DNA of 35,168 nucleotides from UPXZ01 sp964568675 (GTDB taxonomy: Bacteria > Bacteroidota > Bacteroidia > Bacteroidales > Paludibacteraceae): NCBI GenBank assembly GCA_964568675.1, contig CAZMQV010000034.1:1-35168 (forward strand), in the 5' to 3' direction. Made by a program: the position numbers and the translations under genes. Below, one piece after another: positions 31,919 to 35,168 of the stretch. Below the pieces are notes generated by a model. It worked only from the letters and a program-made list of their open reading frames with translations, searched no databases and had not been told where the DNA came from. Position 1 is the first letter of the stretch; each line of letters begins with the position of its first letter.

Positions 31919-34465
31919 ATGACAGTGAATTATTCTGAACAATTAAACAGTGTCTTTAAGTATAGCCTTCAGGAGGCGGAGCGACTTGGCAACGAATATA
32001 TTGGACCCGAACATCTTTTGCTCGGGTTATTGCGTGTGCGCGATAGTCGCACCCTTTCGCTGATGAGTGAGCTGAATGTCGATGTCGATAGCGTAAAGCA
32101 GAAAATTGAGGCTATGATAAGAACGGATAAAGAGCCTGATGGTGCGGAAATATCCATGTTGAAAACTACGGAACGAATCAAACGGTTACTCGAATTGGAA
32201 GCACGCGTATTTGGAGCGTCGCAAGCTGACACAGAACATCTTTTGTTGGCCATTCTGAAAGATAAAAATAACCTGGCAGTTGGAGTTTTGAATGAAGAAG
32301 GTTTATCTTATGAAAAACTTGCTTCAAATCTTAATCCCAAATTGCCTCAAACCCCGCTTGATCCACAAAGTGGATTTTCATCGGAGGATGATGAAGAGGA
32401 TGATGAGCAATTCTCTCAACAGCGTCAAAAAGGAAAACAACAGACGGGTAAACAGAGCGATACGCCTGCACTCGATACATTTGGAACGGACATTACCAAA
32501 GCGGCGCAAGAAAATCGCTTAGACCCGGTTGTGGGACGGGAACGTGAAATTGAACGCATAGCTCAAATTCTGAGTCGTCGGAAGAAAAATAATCCGGTGT
32601 TGATAGGCGATCCCGGTGTAGGTAAGTCTGCTATTGTTGAAGGATTGGCCTTGCGGATTGTGAAAAGAAAAGTTTCGCGCGTGTTGTTCGACAAACGTGT
32701 GGTGTCGCTTGATATGGCCTCAATTGTTGCTGGAACTAAATATCGCGGTCAGTTTGAAGAGCGTATCAAAGCTATTCTGAATGAACTTCAGAAAAATCCA
32801 AACATCATTCTTTTTATTGATGAAATCCACACCATTGTGGGCGCGGGTGGTTCTCCGGGTTCGCTCGATGCGGCAAATATGCTGAAACCTGCTTTGGCGC
32901 GTGGTGAAATTCAATGTGTGGGAGCGACAACTCTGGATGAGTATCGCCAAAGTATCGAAAAAGATGGAGCGCTCGAACGTCGTTTTCAGAAAGTAATTGT
33001 TGACCCAACAACACCTGAAGAGACGCTATTGATTCTTCAGAATATTCAGGATAGATATGAGTATCACCACAATGTGCGCTACACGCCGGATGCTATCAAA
33101 GCATGTGTGCGACTCACTGACCGCTATATTACCGATAGGAGTTTTCCTGACAAGGCGATAGATGCTTTGGATGAAGCAGGCTCGCGTGTTCACATCGCTA
33201 CCGTTTCAGTTCCCGATGAAATTGAACAACTCGAAAAACGATTGGAAGAATTGAAAGCCGAAAAAAACAAGGTAATTTCGGAGCAAAAGTATGAAGAAGC
33301 CGTGCCGATTCGCGATAAAGAAAAACAGACTCAATATCAGCTTGAAGATGCAATCAAACGCTGGGAGCGCGATGTGCAGCAACATCCCGAAACGGTAGAT
33401 GAAGAGAAAGTGGCTGAGGTTGTTGCGATGATGTCGGGTATTCCCGTTCAGCGAATAGCGCAAGCCGAAGGTTTGAAGCTTCGTCAGATGGGAGAAGTGC
33501 TTCGTTCGAAAGTAATAGGTCAAGATGAGGCTGTCGATAAAATTACCAAAGCGATTCAGCGAAATCGTATTGGACTTAAAGACCCGAATAAGCCCATCGG
33601 CACATTTATGTTTCTTGGTCCTACCGGTGTAGGTAAAACGCACCTTGCTAAAGTCTTGTCCGATTTTATGTTTGATAGTACCGACGCGCTTATCCGGGTG
33701 GATATGAGCGAATATATGGAAAAATTCACCGTGTCGAGGCTTGTGGGGGCGCCTCCGGGATACGTTGGATATGAAGAAGGAGGGCAACTTACCGAAAAAG
33801 TGCGCCGGAAGCCCTATTCCATCGTTTTACTCGACGAAATCGAAAAAGCGCACCCGGATGTGTTTAATATCCTATTGCAAGTGATGGACGAAGGACGACT
33901 AACTGATAGCATGGGACGTCGAATCGACTTTAAAAATACAATTTTAATCATGACGTCCAATGTAGGGACACGCCAGTTGAAAGAGTTTGGACGTGGTGTA
34001 GGTTTCAATCTGGATGAAGATATGTTGATTGGCTCGGAGCAATCGCGTAGCGTGATACAGAAAGCGCTAAATAAAACTTTCGCTCCGGAGTTTCTTAATC
34101 GCGTGGACGACATCGTGATGTTTGACCAGCTTTCAAAAGATAGTTTGAAAAAAATTATTGATCTCGAACTCAAAGGTTTATTCAAACGAGTTGTTGATTT
34201 GGGTATGAAGTTGGAGTTGTCAGCCGAAGCGAAAGACTTTATCGCCGAAAGAGGCTATGATGTTCAGTTTGGCGCTCGTCCGCTGAAACGTGCCATTCAG
34301 CGTTATCTGGAAGATGCGCTGGCAGATGTAGTGCTTGCCGGCACCGCGGTAGATGGTGACACTGTCTTGATGGAATTAAATGAGGCGAAAGATACTGTTG
34401 TAGCACGAGTGGTGAAGCCACAGGCGGCTATTGATGGGAATATCGTGAAAGAGCTTCCCGAATAA
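31919..34465 (+). CDS. clpC: Clp protease ATPase ClpC
   Basis: The 848-residue Hsp100 unfoldase feeds proteins to ClpP. The N domain holds two Clp repeats (about residues 1-145), followed by an acidic linker. AAA domain 1 has Walker A GDPGVGKSA (230-238) and Walker B LFIDEIHT. A UVR-like middle segment (EQLEKRLEELKAEKNKV) marks ClpC rather than ClpA. AAA domain 2 has Walker A GPTGVGKTH (about 567-575). VGF (694-696) is a plausible ClpP-binding loop. The gene is monocistronic, with its own promoter and terminator. Regulation by heat-shock factors is not visible in the sequence. A decayed group II intron lies just past its terminator. Confidence 0.97.
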   Translation: MTVNYSEQLNSVFKYSLQEAERLGNEYIGPEHLLLGLLRVRDSRTLSLMSELNVDVDSVKQKIEAMIRTDKEPDGAEISMLKTTERIKRLLELEARVFGASQADTEHLLLAILKDKNNLAVGVLNEEGLSYEKLASNLNPKLPQTPLDPQSGFSSEDDEEDDEQFSQQRQKGKQQTGKQSDTPALDTFGTDITKAAQENRLDPVVGREREIERIAQILSRRKKNNPVLIGDPGVGKSAIVEGLALRIVKRKVSRVLFDKRVVSLDMASIVAGTKYRGQFEERIKAILNELQKNPNIILFIDEIHTIVGAGGSPGSLDAANMLKPALARGEIQCVGATTLDEYRQSIEKDGALERRFQKVIVDPTTPEETLLILQNIQDRYEYHHNVRYTPDAIKACVRLTDRYITDRSFPDKAIDALDEAGSRVHIATVSVPDEIEQLEKRLEELKAEKNKVISEQKYEEAVPIRDKEKQTQYQLEDAIKRWERDVQQHPETVDEEKVAEVVAMMSGIPVQRIAQAEGLKLRQMGEVLRSKVIGQDEAVDKITKAIQRNRIGLKDPNKPIGTFMFLGPTGVGKTHLAKVLSDFMFDSTDALIRVDMSEYMEKFTVSRLVGAPPGYVGYEEGGQLTEKVRRKPYSIVLLDEIEKAHPDVFNILLQVMDEGRLTDSMGRRIDFKNTILIMTSNVGTRQLKEFGRGVGFNLDEDMLIGSEQSRSVIQKALNKTFAPEFLNRVDDIVMFDQLSKDSLKKIIDLELKGLFKRVVDLGMKLELSAEAKDFIAERGYDVQFGARPLKRAIQRYLEDALADVVLAGTAVDGDTVLMELNEAKDTVVARVVKPQAAIDGNIVKELPE

Positions 34466-34483
34466 GGTGGTTTGATAAGGTAT

Positions 34484-34518
34484 AAAAAAGAGGTTTGGTA
34501 CGCTAAACCTCTTTTTTT
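34484..34518 (+). terminator. Terminator of clpC, also the intron target site
   Basis: AAAAAAGAGGTTT (34484-34496) and AAACCTCTTTTTT (34505-34517) form a 13-bp stem with an eight-base loop, followed by T residues. The intron-like sequence starts at 34524, six bases later, as expected for introns that target terminators. Confidence 0.9.
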
Positions 34519-34523
34519 TATAT

Positions 34524-35168
34524 GTGCGCCGAGCATGACGAGTAAATTTGACGGTTCAAGTCCGTTATGGGGTCAGAAGCCATAGTACCTAAAAAGAAGG
34601 ATGGAAGAAACGACAGTTAGGAATTCCAACTGTTGTTGATAGAGTTATACTGCAAGCGATTGTACAAATACTATCTCCAATTTACGAACCACTTTTCTTG
34701 GATAACAGTTATGGGTTTCGTCCCAAACGCAGTACTCACGACACATTAAAACATGTCAGAATTACATAACAGCAGCTTATAAATATACTGTTGATATGGA
34801 TTTGGAGAAATACTTTGATACAATAAGCCACAGCAAACTGATAGAAGTATTATCACGTACAATCAAAGATGGTCGTGTAATCTCTTTGATTCATAGATAT
34901 ATGAATTCAGGTGTTATAGAGAATGGGAAATTTGTACGAAATGCTGACGACTGTATGATTCTATGTAAAAGATGTAAAATTTTTAGGATATGGGTTTTGT
35001 ATCAAGAATGGAAAAGGACTGTTCGGGTTTATCCCAAAAGTATTGCGAAGATGAAAGAGAAGATAGAAGAACTCACATCAAGAAGTAATGGCTGGGGAAA
35101 TGAAAGGCGAAATTAGCACTCAAACAATATATTACAGGTTGGGTAAACTACTTTAAATTGGCAAACAT
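34524..35168 (+). mobile_element. Decayed group II intron remnant
   Basis: GTGCGCCGAGCATGACGAG at 34524 matches the 5' end typical of bacterial group II introns. The next bases, through about 34595, resemble the start of domain I. Reverse-transcriptase sequence follows after only about 75 bases, so most of the ribozyme domains and the N-terminal part of the reading frame are missing. The element runs to the window's right edge, so the 3' end cannot be seen. Insertion just after a Rho-independent terminator is a hallmark of class C introns; the class here is not proven. Confidence 0.8.
34599..35168 (+). pseudogene. Group II intron reverse transcriptase/maturase, broken
   Basis: The remnant reads GWKKRQLGIPTVVDRVILQA, then YEPLFLDNSYGFRPKRSTHD, matching RT domains 2-3 of LtrA-like maturases. 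The frame shifts near 34746-34751, consistent with loss of one A from an A run. It continues with TAAYKYTVDMDLEKYFDTIS and KDGRVISLIHRYMN to KFVR. There the frame joins NADDCMILCK, skipping the catalytic-loop region and changing the YADD tyrosine to Asn. A second deletion and frameshift come before FLGYGF near 34980, another frameshift near 35020, and one near 35110 before LALKQYITGWVNYFKLAN. The protein cannot be functional. Confidence 0.92.

Noticed and set aside
34796..35116. 106-codon open frame in the intron remnant as a working protein
   Set aside because: It matches scattered parts of a maturase but contains deletion junctions and lies inside a broken reading frame.

Overview
This window looks like chromosomal DNA of an anaerobic member of the Bacteroidota, most likely order Bacteroidales. 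Many intergenic regions carry the TAnnTTTG -7 element of Bacteroidota promoters. One large secreted protein ends in a type IX secretion (T9SS) sorting domain. The window also has a ferredoxin-dependent 2-oxoacid oxidoreductase cluster, DUF2723 and DUF2851 genes, and start sites with weak or no Shine-Dalgarno sequence. I cannot assign a genus.

Layout. 1-200: 3' end of a sensor histidine kinase. 232-1071 (-): prmA. 1355-4416: a secreted Gly/Tyr/Trp-rich then Ser/Arg-rich protein, followed by a FadL-like outer-membrane protein. 4534-6108: release factor 3 (prfC). 6251-6901: a small outer-membrane protein. 7011-9517 (-): a three-gene ABC importer of the nitrate/sulfonate/taurine/THI5 class. 9696-10697 (-): a GNAT-fold N-acyltransferase, possibly for glycine lipids. 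11192-11950: a secreted serine hydrolase with a long leader. 12105-14973: a ferredoxin plus alpha, beta and gamma subunits of a 2-oxoacid:ferredoxin oxidoreductase. 15201-15770 (-): a lipoprotein. 15860-19177 (-): a 1105-residue repeat protein with a T9SS signal. 19360-20541: a membrane-anchored AraC-type regulator, divergent from it. 20948-28019: a probable four-gene operon (DUF2723 glycosyltransferase-like protein, CE4 deacetylase, DUF2851, Ig-like lipoprotein). 28118-28190: tRNA-Gly(CCC). 28275-30599 (-): a patatin-barrel fusion. 30926-31531 (-): rplU-rpmA. 31919-34465: clpC. 34524-35168: a decayed group II intron just past the clpC terminator, running to the window edge.

How the parts may work together. 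Much of the window concerns the cell envelope: secreted and outer-membrane proteins, lipoproteins, lipid acylation, glycan modification and a possible autotransporter phospholipase. The most interesting unit is at 15201-20541. A membrane-embedded AraC-type regulator is transcribed divergently from a cell-surface repeat protein. Two perfect 18-bp direct repeats, 21 bp apart, sit where the -33 element of the surface-protein promoter should be. This resembles an activator-dependent surface-protein switch, but it is inferred from sequence only. The protein's 126-residue PPC-like repeats share a DNA core that is identical in three copies, which suggests recent duplication or gene conversion.

Most coding calls are secure at family level. 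Substrates of the ABC importer, oxidoreductase, acyltransferase and hydrolase cannot be fixed from sequence alone. Promoters and terminators were found by eye.
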